Assembly: GCA_016184105.1 (NCBI GenBank) | Contig: JACPDI010000040.1 | Span: forward strand, 62,001 to 126,000 | Reading direction: 5' to 3' | DNA from: Acidobacteriota bacterium | GTDB taxonomy: Bacteria; Acidobacteriota; Vicinamibacteria; Vicinamibacterales; 2-12-FULL-66-21 | DNA: 64,000 bases | Shown here: in pieces, positions 23,469 through 32,051 of the stretch | How positions within the stretch are numbered: the stretch's first letter is position 1 | Layout of the letters: each line of letters opens with the position of its first letter | The notes under the pieces: generated by a model | Told to the model about the DNA's origin: nothing | The model's input: only the letters and a program-made list of their open reading frames with translations | Database searches by the model: none | Position numbers and translations under genes: made by a program

Positions 23469-26400
23469 ATGAGCACCTGGAGTTCCCGCGCGCTGCAGTC
23501 CGCTCTCATTGTGCTTCCCGTCCTGGCCGCGCCGGCCGGCGCTCGAACCCTGCCAGACGCCAACCTCGTCGTCGATCCGTCGCTGTACCAGGATCTTCGC
23601 TGGCGCAGTCCGGGCCCCCACCGCGGCGGGCGCGTGACGGCGATTGCCGGCGTTCGATCGCAGCCCTGCACGTTCTACATGGGCGCGACCGGCGGCGGCG
23701 TGTGGAAGACGGAAAGCTGCGGCAACGTGTGGTCGCCGGTCGGCGACGGCCAGATGGCCACCGGGTCCATCGGCTCCATTGACGTCTCTGAATCCAATCC
23801 CGACCTGGTCTGGGTGGGCACCGGCAGCGCGGCCATCCGCAGCAACGTCATCATCGGCCGCGGCGTCTACAAGTCCGCCGATGCGGGAAAGACGTGGCAG
23901 TTCATGGGCCTGAAAGAGTCCGGTCAGATCGGCGCCATCAAGGTGCACCCGGCCAAGCCGGACGTGGTCTGGCTCGCGGCGCTCGGCTCTCCGTTCGGTC
24001 CGAACGACGAGCGCGGGATCTTCAAGACGACGGATGCCGGCCGCACGTGGAAGAAGGTCCTGTTCGTCAACGGCGAGACGGGCGGCCGGTCGCTGGCGAT
24101 CAATCCCGCGAACCCCGACGAGATTTACGCCGCGATGTACCGCGGGTTCCGCAAAGGGTGGGACATCATCAGCGGCGGCCCCGCGAGCGAAGGGGGCATC
24201 TACAAGTCCACCGACGGCGGCGAAACCTGGACGCACCTGACGAGCGGGCTGCCGCAGACGCTGATTGGCAAGATTGATATTGACGTCGCGCGCAGCAACC
24301 CGAAGGTCGTGTACGCGATGGTCGAAGCGCCGGGTCCCGAAGGCGGGCTCTATCGCTCCGACGATGCCGGTGCGAGCTGGCGGCTGGTGAACAGCAGCCA
24401 GAGGCTGCGGGCGCGGCCGTTCTATTTCCACTACGTCGATGTCCACCCGACCAACGAAAACGAGGTCTGGGTCAACGAGCTGGGCCTGCACAAATCCACC
24501 GACGGCGGGAAGACGTTCACGCAGGTGAGCGTGCCGCACGGCGACAACCACGGCATCTGGTTCAACCCCGACCACCCCCGGGTCGCCGTGCAGTGCAACG
24601 ACGGCGGCGCCAACGTGACCCTGGACGGCGGCCGCACCTGGTCGACCATTCTCAACCAGCCCACCGCGGAGCTGTACATGGTGACGGTGGACGAGCAGCA
24701 TCCGTACCGGTTGTACGCCCCGCAGCAGGACAACTCGACGATCGTCGTGTCGAGCGTGCCCGAGATCTCTGGCCGGTTCGATCACCAGGCGATGTCCTGG
24801 TTCCAGGCGTCGGGCTGCGAGACCGGGCAGATCATGCCGCGCCCCGACGGCAAGGTGATCTGGGGCGCCTGCAAGGGTGAAGTCGGCCGGTACAACGTCG
24901 AGACCGGGCAGGAAACACACTACTGGGTGTACCCGCAGAACCGCTACGGCCACGATCCCGATGAGATCAAGTACCGGTTCCCGCGGCAGACCGTCGTCTG
25001 GGTCTCGCGGCACGACCCGAGGGTGGTGTACCAGGCGTCGCACGTCGTGCATCGCTCGGCAGACGAGGGCGTGACGTGGGAGACGATCAGCCCCGATCTG
25101 ACGGCACGCGAGCCGGACAAGCAGATCGTGCCGGGCAACCCGATCACGCGCGACGTCACCGGCGAAGAGGTCTACAGCAGCATCTATGCGTTCACCGATG
25201 CGCGACTCGAGCCGGGCGTCCTGTGGGCCGGCGCGAACGACGGTCCCGTGCACGTGTCGCGTGACAGCGGCAGGACGTGGACGAACGTCACGCCGAAGGA
25301 CCTGCCGCCCGGAGGACGCGTGCAGAACATCGAGGACTCGCCGCACCGCAAGGGCTCCGCGTACATCGCGGTGTACCGGTTCCTCCGCGAGCACGACTTG
25401 AAGCCGTACATCTACCTGACGAACGACTACGGCCGCACGTGGACGAAGCTCACCGACGGAAACAACGGCATTCCCGGCGATTTCCCCACCCGCGTGGTGC
25501 GCGAAGATCCGGACCGCGAGGGGCTGCTGTACGCCGGTACCGAGTTCGGCGCGTTCGTGTCGTTCGACAACGGCCGGCACTGGCAGACGCTGCAGCAGAA
25601 CCTGCCGGCCACTCCCGTGACCGACATTCGCGTGCACCGGAAGGATCTCGTCATTTCCACCATGGGGCGGTCGTTCTGGATCATGGATGACATCAGCCCG
25701 CTGCAACAGCTCGCGGCCGCGCGCGCCGGGTCTGCGCCGACCGCTTCGAACGGCGGATCCGGCGGGGGCGTGGCGGCGGCCGACGCGCCGCTTCTGGTGC
25801 AGCCGCGGAACGCGATCCGCTATCGCTACGTTGCGGGGGGCAGCGGACCCGGCGAGCCGCACTATCCACCCCCCGCGGCAGCCATCGATTATGTGCTGCC
25901 CGCGGGCGCCAGCGGGCCGCTCTCACTTGAAATCGTGGACGCGGGCGGCAATGTCGTACGGACCATTCGTTCCGCGCGCGCCGGCGAGGGGGCGGCGGGT
26001 GGCGCCCAGGAGATGACGGGCCGGCGCGGCGGCGGCGTGCGCGCGGTGCTCGCCGCCAAGCCGGGGCACAACCGCGTCTGGTGGGACTACCGGTGGGACG
26101 GCACCGGCCCGCTCGTCGCGCCGGGGCGTTTCACGGCCAGGCTTTCCGCCGCGGGCGCGACGCTGACCAAGACGTTCGAAGTGAAGGTCGACCCGCGCGT
26201 GCTCGCCGACGGCGTGACGCAGGCGGATCTGGTCGAGCAGCAGAATTTCCTCCTGAAGGTCCGCGATGCGATCGCGGACGCGCGCGCGTTGCAGGGGCGT
26301 CTCGAGCGGGCGATGCAGGGTGCAGGTGTGAAGCCCGCGCCCGCGCCCGCGCCGGGCGAGACGCCGGCAACGATCAAGTACGACCACCCGCTCCAGGCCG

Positions 26401-26579
26401 CGTGGGGCCGGCTGGTGAGCGCTCCGGGGCCGTACCCGCAGCCAATGCTGATCGACCAGCTGTCCAACATCGCGCGCATGGCCGGCCAGGCGGATCAGAA
26501 GGTCGGGCGTGACGCGTATCAGCGGTTCGACGACGTGATGAAGGAGCTGAGCGCGCTCAAGGGGCAGGTGGAGCGATAA
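23469..26579 (+). CDS. Secreted Asp-box (BNR/VPS10-like) beta-propeller protein
   Basis: 1036 residues with a signal peptide (STWSSRALQSALIVLPVLAA). About ten Asp-box motifs SxDxGxTW are spread through the first 740 residues, for example KSADAGKTW, KTTDAGRTW, KSTDGGETW, HRSADEGVTW and TNDYGRTW, forming sortilin/sialidase-like propellers. A Ser/Gly-rich linker (about 755-780) leads to a C-terminal beta-domain (TRTFEVKVDPRV-like: LTKTFEVKVDPRVL) and a helical tail. Often annotated as glycosyl hydrolase, but no catalytic sialidase Arg triad is evident; binding of peptide or glycan outside the cell is more likely. ATG at 23469 follows GAGAGG; the TTG before it was rejected. Confidence 0.88.
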   Translation: MSTWSSRALQSALIVLPVLAAPAGARTLPDANLVVDPSLYQDLRWRSPGPHRGGRVTAIAGVRSQPCTFYMGATGGGVWKTESCGNVWSPVGDGQMATGSIGSIDVSESNPDLVWVGTGSAAIRSNVIIGRGVYKSADAGKTWQFMGLKESGQIGAIKVHPAKPDVVWLAALGSPFGPNDERGIFKTTDAGRTWKKVLFVNGETGGRSLAINPANPDEIYAAMYRGFRKGWDIISGGPASEGGIYKSTDGGETWTHLTSGLPQTLIGKIDIDVARSNPKVVYAMVEAPGPEGGLYRSDDAGASWRLVNSSQRLRARPFYFHYVDVHPTNENEVWVNELGLHKSTDGGKTFTQVSVPHGDNHGIWFNPDHPRVAVQCNDGGANVTLDGGRTWSTILNQPTAELYMVTVDEQHPYRLYAPQQDNSTIVVSSVPEISGRFDHQAMSWFQASGCETGQIMPRPDGKVIWGACKGEVGRYNVETGQETHYWVYPQNRYGHDPDEIKYRFPRQTVVWVSRHDPRVVYQASHVVHRSADEGVTWETISPDLTAREPDKQIVPGNPITRDVTGEEVYSSIYAFTDARLEPGVLWAGANDGPVHVSRDSGRTWTNVTPKDLPPGGRVQNIEDSPHRKGSAYIAVYRFLREHDLKPYIYLTNDYGRTWTKLTDGNNGIPGDFPTRVVREDPDREGLLYAGTEFGAFVSFDNGRHWQTLQQNLPATPVTDIRVHRKDLVISTMGRSFWIMDDISPLQQLAAARAGSAPTASNGGSGGGVAAADAPLLVQPRNAIRYRYVAGGSGPGEPHYPPPAAAIDYVLPAGASGPLSLEIVDAGGNVVRTIRSARAGEGAAGGAQEMTGRRGGGVRAVLAAKPGHNRVWWDYRWDGTGPLVAPGRFTARLSAAGATLTKTFEVKVDPRVLADGVTQADLVEQQNFLLKVRDAIADARALQGRLERAMQGAGVKPAPAPAPGETPATIKYDHPLQAAWGRLVSAPGPYPQPMLIDQLSNIARMAGQADQKVGRDAYQRFDDVMKELSALKGQVER

Positions 26580-26598
26580 CGCCACGCGCCACGTGACG

Positions 26599-26672
26599 CC
26601 ACGTGCGACGTGCGACGTGCCAGGTGCGACGTGCGGGCACGTGGCACGTCGCACGTCGCACGTCGCACGTGG
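26599..26672. repeat. Iterated 7-bp palindrome filling a convergent gene junction
   Basis: Left arm CCACGTGCGACGTGCGACGT (26599 onward, 22 bases) is perfectly complementary to the right arm ending at 26672; the inside continues with near-complementary copies of the same GCGACGT/ACGTCGC unit, giving arms of about 36 bp. The right arm ends exactly where the OsmC stop codon begins, and the left starts 20 bases after the BNR stop. A two-way terminator is the simplest role. Confidence 0.7.
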
Positions 26673-27083
26673 TTAGGTGCCCACCTCGTACGTCACGCGC
26701 AGCTCGATATCCTCCCGCATCGAGTGCCACACCGAGCAGTACTTCTCGCGCGAGAGCGCGATCGCGCGCTCGACGGCGTGCGAGGGAACGTTCCCCGTGA
26801 TGACGTAGTGCAGCGTGATTTCCTGGAAGCGCTTCGGCGGCTCCGGCGCGCGCAGGCCGGTGAACGTCGCGCGCAGCCCGCGAAAGTCGTGGCGCCCCTT
26901 GGTGAGCATGTCGACGAGATCGATGGCCATGCAGCCGGCCAGGCCGGCCGCGAGCGCCTGCATCGGCGAGGGCGCCCGGCGCGTGTCGCCATCGAGCCAG
27001 AAGTCGAAGCCGCCGGTGCGGCCCGAGAAGAACAGATGGTCCTGCCAGGTCAGCTCGGTGGAAATACTCGGACGCTCGGCCAT
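26673..27083 (-). CDS. OsmC family peroxiredoxin-like protein
   Basis: 136 residues, normal length. The two redox cysteines of OsmC/Ohr proteins are present: Cys51 in GLAGCMAIDL and Cys116 in REKYCSVWHS. The variant motif and the GLRAPEPPKRFQEITLHY block place it with the OsmC/YhfA side rather than Ohr. These cytoplasmic dimers reduce organic or fatty-acid hydroperoxides using dihydrolipoamide-type thiols. The gene stands 48 bases downstream of the FTR1 gene on the same strand, so it may share its iron-linked control; that is inference. Confidence 0.9.
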   Translation of the reverse strand: MAERPSISTELTWQDHLFFSGRTGGFDFWLDGDTRRAPSPMQALAAGLAGCMAIDLVDMLTKGRHDFRGLRATFTGLRAPEPPKRFQEITLHYVITGNVPSHAVERAIALSREKYCSVWHSMREDIELRVTYEVGT

Positions 27084-27131
27084 CGGAGAGCCTCTCTCAT
27101 GAAGAAGACCCTCCGATGGTAGCAGAGCGTC

Positions 27132-27905
27132 CTACGCGCCGGTGGGAAGCGCCCGCCGCTGCTTCGGCCCGACGAACGCCGAAATGGCAAGCCACGCCAT
27201 CGGGAACAGCACCAGGGCGTACGAGAAGTACTGGCCGTACACGCCATCGAAGCTGTACGGCTCGGTGAGCGCGTGCCAGTAGTCGCTTCCGGGCCAGAGG
27301 TGCGCCTCGGTCAGCTCGTGAAACCCGTAAATCAGCAACTGGACGACGAACACGGCGAGGAAGACGGCCGTCACCTGGAAGAAGAGCGACAGGTTGACGC
27401 GATGGCCGTAGCGGGACCAGAGCCACGCGACGAACGCCGCGAGCGCGGTGCCGCCGATGGCGCCGCCGATCAGCTCCGGCGACTTCACCTGGAACAGGAG
27501 CGCGTTCATGAGCAGCGCGGTCTCCATCCCTTCGCGCGCGATCATCAGCACGGTGAAGGTGAACACGCCGAAAAACGCCGCCCGGCCGGCCCGGAGGGCG
27601 GACTGCTCGAGCCGTCCCTCGATTTGCGCCTTCATCCGCCGGCCGATGCGCCACATGTGCACGATGAGGGTGGCGACCAGCACCGCGGCGATGAGCGCCA
27701 GCACCCCCTCCCAGAGCGCCTGGTTCAGCGCGCGCTGGAGCAGCACGCCGAGGCCGATGCTGGCCGCCACGGCGGCGGCAATCCCCCAATGCACGGCGGG
27801 CAGAAGCGCGTGCCGCCCCGTTTTTCGCAAGTACGCCAGACTGATGGCTACGATGAGAAACGCCTCGAGCCCCTCTCGAAGCGTGATGACGAACGCCTGT
27901 AGCAT
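27132..27905 (-). CDS. FTR1 family iron permease
   Basis: 257 residues with seven hydrophobic segments. Both iron-binding REGLE-type motifs are present: Arg10-Glu14 (REGLE) in helix 1 and Arg124-Glu128 (REGME) in helix 4. These inner-membrane permeases import ferric iron produced by oxidation of ferrous iron (EfeU/Ftr1p type); the usual partner EfeO or a multicopper oxidase is not adjacent. A Fur-like palindrome lies at 27942-27956, 37 bases before the start, so iron repression is likely. No strong ribosome site is seen; GGGGGACCGGC precedes the ATG. Confidence 0.92.
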   Translation of the reverse strand: MLQAFVITLREGLEAFLIVAISLAYLRKTGRHALLPAVHWGIAAAVAASIGLGVLLQRALNQALWEGVLALIAAVLVATLIVHMWRIGRRMKAQIEGRLEQSALRAGRAAFFGVFTFTVLMIAREGMETALLMNALLFQVKSPELIGGAIGGTALAAFVAWLWSRYGHRVNLSLFFQVTAVFLAVFVVQLLIYGFHELTEAHLWPGSDYWHALTEPYSFDGVYGQYFSYALVLFPMAWLAISAFVGPKQRRALPTGA

Positions 27906-27941
27906 GCCGGTCCCCCGTCCCTGAGGTCCTGTCCCTTAAAG

Positions 27942-27956
27942 TGAGAATGAATCTCA
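27942..27956. promoter_or_regulatory. Fur-like box upstream of FTR1
   Basis: TGAGAATGAATCTCA matches the 7-1-7 Fur consensus TGATAATNATTATCA at 11 of 14 specified positions. It sits in the AT-rich divergent region between the iron permease and the M19 dipeptidase, close enough to control the permease promoter. Confidence 0.55.
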
Positions 27957-28008
27957 ATTTAGAGTCTATAACCGGATATCCGACAAATCAAGTCGGCTTT
28001 CGGGCTGA

Positions 28009-28014
28009 TAGAAT
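28009..28014 (+). promoter_or_regulatory. -10 box placing the M19 mRNA start at or near its ATG
   Basis: TAGAAT ends nine bases before the ATG at 28024, with no ribosome-binding sequence between. Transcription would begin about at the start codon, giving a leaderless mRNA. Confidence 0.5.
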
Positions 28015-28023
28015 CGGCCCACT

Positions 28024-29262
28024 ATGCGTCCGTTCTTTTTCCTGTTCGCGGTGGGCTTTGCGTGCGTGCTGGCCACGGTCATGGCCCAGCCGCCGCAGGC
28101 CCAGGATTTCCTCCAGCGCGCCCTGGCGATCCACAAGCAGTCGCCGCTCGTCGATGGGCATAACGATTACCCGTGGGAAGTACGCCAACGCGCACGTGGC
28201 GACCTCGCCAAGCTCGACATCTCCACGTCCCAGCCCGTGCTGATGACCGACATCGCGCGGCTGCGCGCCGGCGGCGTCGGAGCGCAGTTCTGGTCGGTCT
28301 ACACCCCATCCGACTTCGCCGGACAGAAGGCGGTGACGGCGACGATGGAGCAGATCGACGTGGTGCATCGCATGGTGCGCCGCTGGCCCCAGACGTTCGA
28401 GCTGGCGTTGACCGCGGCCGACGTCGACCGGATTTTCAAGGCGGGCAAGATTGCCTCGATCATCGGCATGGAGGGGGGGCACTCGATCGACAACTCGCTC
28501 GCCGCCCTCCGCATGTTCTACCGCCTCGGCGCCCGGTACATGACGCTCACGCACGGTCTGAACACGCCGTGGGCCGACTCGGGGACCGACAAGCCCGCCG
28601 CGCAGGGCCTGACGGCGTTCGGGGAAGAAGTGGTGCGCGAGATGAACTGGCTCGGCATGCTCGTCGATCTGAGCCACACCTCGCCTGACACGATGGAGGA
28701 TGCGCTGCGGGTGGCCGAAGCGCCGGTCATCTTCTCGCACTCCAACGCCCGCGCGCTCTGCGACGTGGAGCGGAACGTGCCGGACCATATCCTTCGGATG
28801 CTGCCGAGAAACGGCGGCGTGATCATGGTCACCTTCGTGCCGAGCTTCACGTCGAGCGAGGCGGCGGCGCACATGAAGCGCGGCACGGCGGAACGCGATC
28901 GCCTCCGGAAGCAGTTTGCGGGCGACGAGCAGGCGGTCGCGGCGGCGCTCGACGAGTGGCGCAAGGCGAACCCGGAGCCGAAGGCGACGCTGGCGGCGGT
29001 GGCGGATCATATCGATCACATCCGCAAGGTGGCGGGCATCGATCACATCGGGATCGGCAGCGATTTCGACGGCATCACGTCGACGCCGGTGGGGCTCGAG
29101 GACGTCTCCACGTATCCGGCGCTCACCGCGGAGCTGCTGCGGCGCGGCTACAGCGAGGCGGACGTGAAGAAGATCATCGGGCTCAACATCCTGCGCGTGA
29201 TGCGCGAGGCCGAGCGCGTCTCAGCGCGCCTGCAGAAGCAGCGCGGGCCGTCAGCGAAATAA
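28024..29262 (+). CDS. Secreted M19 membrane dipeptidase
   Basis: 412 residues with a signal peptide ([20 protein letters not shown]). All metal and substrate ligands of renal dipeptidase are present: DGHNDYPW (His46, Asp48), IGMEGGHSI (bridging Glu), [19 protein letters not shown] and GIGSDFDG. It hydrolyses dipeptides, often with a C-terminal D-residue, outside the cytoplasm. A -10 box directly before the ATG suggests a leaderless mRNA. The TAA stop is shared with the first two bases of the family A palindrome. Compare the degenerate homologue at 12355-13428. Confidence 0.94.
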   Translation: MRPFFFLFAVGFACVLATVMAQPPQAQDFLQRALAIHKQSPLVDGHNDYPWEVRQRARGDLAKLDISTSQPVLMTDIARLRAGGVGAQFWSVYTPSDFAGQKAVTATMEQIDVVHRMVRRWPQTFELALTAADVDRIFKAGKIASIIGMEGGHSIDNSLAALRMFYRLGARYMTLTHGLNTPWADSGTDKPAAQGLTAFGEEVVREMNWLGMLVDLSHTSPDTMEDALRVAEAPVIFSHSNARALCDVERNVPDHILRMLPRNGGVIMVTFVPSFTSSEAAAHMKRGTAERDRLRKQFAGDEQAVAAALDEWRKANPEPKATLAAVADHIDHIRKVAGIDHIGIGSDFDGITSTPVGLEDVSTYPALTAELLRRGYSEADVKKIIGLNILRVMREAERVSARLQKQRGPSAK

Positions 29263-29318
29263 GGGGGACAGTCACACTTTCCCGGGCCGCTGCTCCGGAA
29301 AGTGTGACTGTCCCCCTT
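29261..29318. repeat. Family A palindromic element, full copy, probable two-way terminator
   Basis: A 22-bp arm (core GGGGGACAGTCACACTTTCC) is followed by a 14-base loop and its perfect complement ending TGTCCCCCTT. It begins inside the TAA of the M19 gene and ends six bases before the stop of the convergent M14 gene, so it fills the junction. Other copies: 4-25 (part), 4425-4449 (short), 33072-33139 and 50711-50767. Confidence 0.85.
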
Positions 29319-29324
29319 AATCGC

Positions 29325-31964
29325 TCAATGCGCCGGCCCGAGCAGAATCGCATTCATGAACAGCAGCTCGCTCGCCTCCGTGAACGCCCGGTAGTTCGGG
29401 TCTTCCGCGAACGCCACCACGTGTCCACGCCCGAGCGGCTGGTGAATGAGGAACGCCTTCTCCGCGAGCAGCGCCTGCGCGCTCTCCCACGCGAGCCCGC
29501 CGGCGACCAGGCGCTCCTTCTTCGCGTACACACCGACGTTGCGCCCCTTGTCCAGCCTGATCGGCGCGAACACGCGGTTGCTCTCGACGAGCGCCGTGAT
29601 CTCCTCATCGAAGCCCGCCGACAACCAGTGCTCGCCGTCCAGCCTCACACGCACCATCGCGCCGGGCGTGTTGTCCGGCCGCTCGCGTTCCGGCTGAATG
29701 GATTTCTCGTAGTCCGCCTTTTCGTCCGGCCTGGCCGCCGGCTTCTTGTCGTCGGCCGGATCGACCTCCGGCGAGCCGTCGCGAAGCAGCGTGCGCGTCT
29801 CGAGGAGCGCGACCCTCTCGCGCGCCGCCCAGCGCGACGCCTCGCCAACCGTGATGAGCGTGCCGCCCACCCGCACCCACTCTTTCAGCCGCCTCACCAC
29901 GTCATCGCTGAACGTGTACGTGCCTGAGGGCAGTGCGAGCACGTCAAAGCGCCGCAGGTCGACGTTGGGAAGCGTGCCCGCGCGGATCGCCGTCACCGGC
30001 TGCCCGAATCGCCGCTCGATGACGTAGCGCATCCACCCGGCGGAGAGGCTCACCGTGGGCGCGTCCCACACCATCGCCACTTTCGGCGCCACGAGGTGGG
30101 CCACATCGCTGCTGCCGAGCGAAATGCCCTCTTCCACCCAACCGCTCTCGGTGGACACGATTTCGAGCCCGCTGTGCCTCGCGCCGACCGCCGCGAGTCG
30201 GCCGCGCAGATCCTCGACGCCCGCGTTCGCCGCCACCCTGACGATCGCCGTTCCCGCGCCAAACCGCCGCCCGTTCATCACCAACGGGGCGTCGGCGAAC
30301 GCCACCCGCACACCGGCCTGGAGCAGCTCGGCGACGGCGGCCGCGGCGGCGCTGCCCCACGGGACCAGGTACGCGACCTTCGCCGCAGGCAGCGGCGGGG
30401 CCGCCTCGGCATCCCACATCACCGGTGCCGCCTTCACCGCCAGCGGCCGGTCGGACGTGACGCACTCCACGTCGAAGGCCAGCGGCAGGCTCCACGCGGT
30501 CACGTCGTAGATCTGGTCGCCGATCCGCTCGCGGCGGCGGCGATCCTGCTCCTTGACGAACGATTCATCCTGCGCGATGTGCGGCTCCAGCAGATTGCGG
30601 ACCAGGCGCCCGGCAGGCTGGGCCGCCGAAACCAGGTACGTGCCCGCCGGCAGCGTCCTCGCCGCGAGCCTCACGGGCTCCTCCGCGCGGCGCACCTCGA
30701 TGCCCTGCTGTGAAAGCAGCCACGCGAGCCGCCGGGTGCGCGACGGATCGGAGCCTGCGACGAGCAGGTACTCGCGGGTCCCTTGTTCTCCCTGTGCCAC
30801 GGCGCTGCGCCGGTACTCGACGAAGTCGCGGAGGATCGGCTCGCGGTTCTTCGCGGCGGTCGCCGCGGTCTGGATGGCCGACGTGAAGTGATGGGCCACC
30901 CCCTGCTGGTAAGTGAGGATCGTGCCGTCCTCGCGGCGGAACAGCAGACCGCGCGCCGATGCCTGTTCGTACGTCATCCCGATTGCGCCCTGGAAGATCG
31001 GCCACGACTCGCCATACCCGGGGTAAAACGAGTCGTACGTTTCGCGGATGAAATACGCGAACCCGCGCTCGTCGAACCGCGCCGCGTTCGTGCGGCCGAA
31101 CGCCTCGAGCCACTTCATCTGGTCCTTCGTGATGAACGGGTTGATCGGCACGGCAGGCGGAGCGAAGTAGTAAGTGGCGTTGCCGCTCATCTCGTGGAGA
31201 TCCACGAGCACGTGCGGGTACCACTCCAGGTAGACTCGCGTGCGCGCCTGCGTCTCGCGCTGCGACTGCGAGAACCAGTCGCGGTTCATGTCAAACAGGT
31301 AATGGTTGGATCGCCCGCCCGGCCACGGCTCGTCGTGCTCGGCCGAGAACGGCTCGGGGTCCGGCGACGCCGCGCGTCCCTGCCTGTTCGTCGAGACGAA
31401 CCGCGCGCGGCCGTCAGGGTTCTCCAGCGGATCGATGATGACGATGGAGTCGCGGAGGATCTGGTCCACGCTCGCGTCTCCTCGCGCGGCGAGGAGATGA
31501 TAGGCCTCCGCGAGCGCCGCGTCAGACGAGGAGATCTCGTTGCCGTGGACCGCGTGCATCAGCCACGTCACCACGGGCAGCTCGCGCACGAGGCGCTCGG
31601 CGGCTTCCGGAGCGATGTTGCGCGGATCGGCCAGGCGCCTCAAGCCCGCCTTGATCTCGTCGAGGCGCGCGATGCGCTCGGCCGATCCCACGATGAGGAG
31701 GTAGAGCGGCCGTCTCTCCCACGTCTCGCCGTACTGGATGAGCCGCGTCCGATCCGGCGCGGCGGCCGCCAGCGCCTTCACGTACGTGATGATGCCGTCG
31801 GGCGGCGTGATCTCGTCGCCCGTGTTCCACCCGAGCACGGATTTCAACGTGGGGATCTTCGGATCGTAGGTCGCGCCCGGCCACAGCTCCTGTGGTTGCG
31901 CCGCAACCGCCAGCGGCACCCGGAGCAGGCACACCATGAGGAAAAGGACGAGTCTGCGGATCAT
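29325..31964 (-). CDS. Secreted M14 family zinc carboxypeptidase, second copy
   Basis: 879 residues starting MIRRLVLFLMVCLLRVPLAV, a signal peptide. Zinc motif HAVHGNEISSSD (His140, Glu143), Arg in FDMNRDWFSQ, and distal ligand region VLVDLHEMSGNATYY. The C-terminal half repeats the amidotransferase-like architecture of the 20195 gene (GTLITVGEASRW, VVAFAEDPNYRAF). It should trim peptides in the periplasm or outside. TTGGAG precedes the ATG at good spacing; a much longer reading upstream is antisense to the VWFA gene and was rejected. It is convergent with the M19 dipeptidase across the family A repeat. Confidence 0.92.
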   Translation of the reverse strand: MIRRLVLFLMVCLLRVPLAVAAQPQELWPGATYDPKIPTLKSVLGWNTGDEITPPDGIITYVKALAAAAPDRTRLIQYGETWERRPLYLLIVGSAERIARLDEIKAGLRRLADPRNIAPEAAERLVRELPVVTWLMHAVHGNEISSSDAALAEAYHLLAARGDASVDQILRDSIVIIDPLENPDGRARFVSTNRQGRAASPDPEPFSAEHDEPWPGGRSNHYLFDMNRDWFSQSQRETQARTRVYLEWYPHVLVDLHEMSGNATYYFAPPAVPINPFITKDQMKWLEAFGRTNAARFDERGFAYFIRETYDSFYPGYGESWPIFQGAIGMTYEQASARGLLFRREDGTILTYQQGVAHHFTSAIQTAATAAKNREPILRDFVEYRRSAVAQGEQGTREYLLVAGSDPSRTRRLAWLLSQQGIEVRRAEEPVRLAARTLPAGTYLVSAAQPAGRLVRNLLEPHIAQDESFVKEQDRRRRERIGDQIYDVTAWSLPLAFDVECVTSDRPLAVKAAPVMWDAEAAPPLPAAKVAYLVPWGSAAAAAVAELLQAGVRVAFADAPLVMNGRRFGAGTAIVRVAANAGVEDLRGRLAAVGARHSGLEIVSTESGWVEEGISLGSSDVAHLVAPKVAMVWDAPTVSLSAGWMRYVIERRFGQPVTAIRAGTLPNVDLRRFDVLALPSGTYTFSDDVVRRLKEWVRVGGTLITVGEASRWAARERVALLETRTLLRDGSPEVDPADDKKPAARPDEKADYEKSIQPERERPDNTPGAMVRVRLDGEHWLSAGFDEEITALVESNRVFAPIRLDKGRNVGVYAKKERLVAGGLAWESAQALLAEKAFLIHQPLGRGHVVAFAEDPNYRAFTEASELLFMNAILLGPAH

Positions 31965-32051
31965 TCGTGTCTCCAAACAGGGAAATATCCGCCGTATGTT
32001 ACGATTTTTGACGGGTGACGTGCCTGCCACCACGACTGGCGACGAAAACAC

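Noticed and set aside
23454-25862. An 802-codon open frame antisense to the Asp-box protein
   Set aside because: No signal, motif or start site; composition is that of reversed high-GC coding sequence.
26580-26672. CRISPR-like array from the repeated ACGTGCG units
   Set aside because: Units are 7 bp with no spacers and form one palindrome; no cas genes are present.
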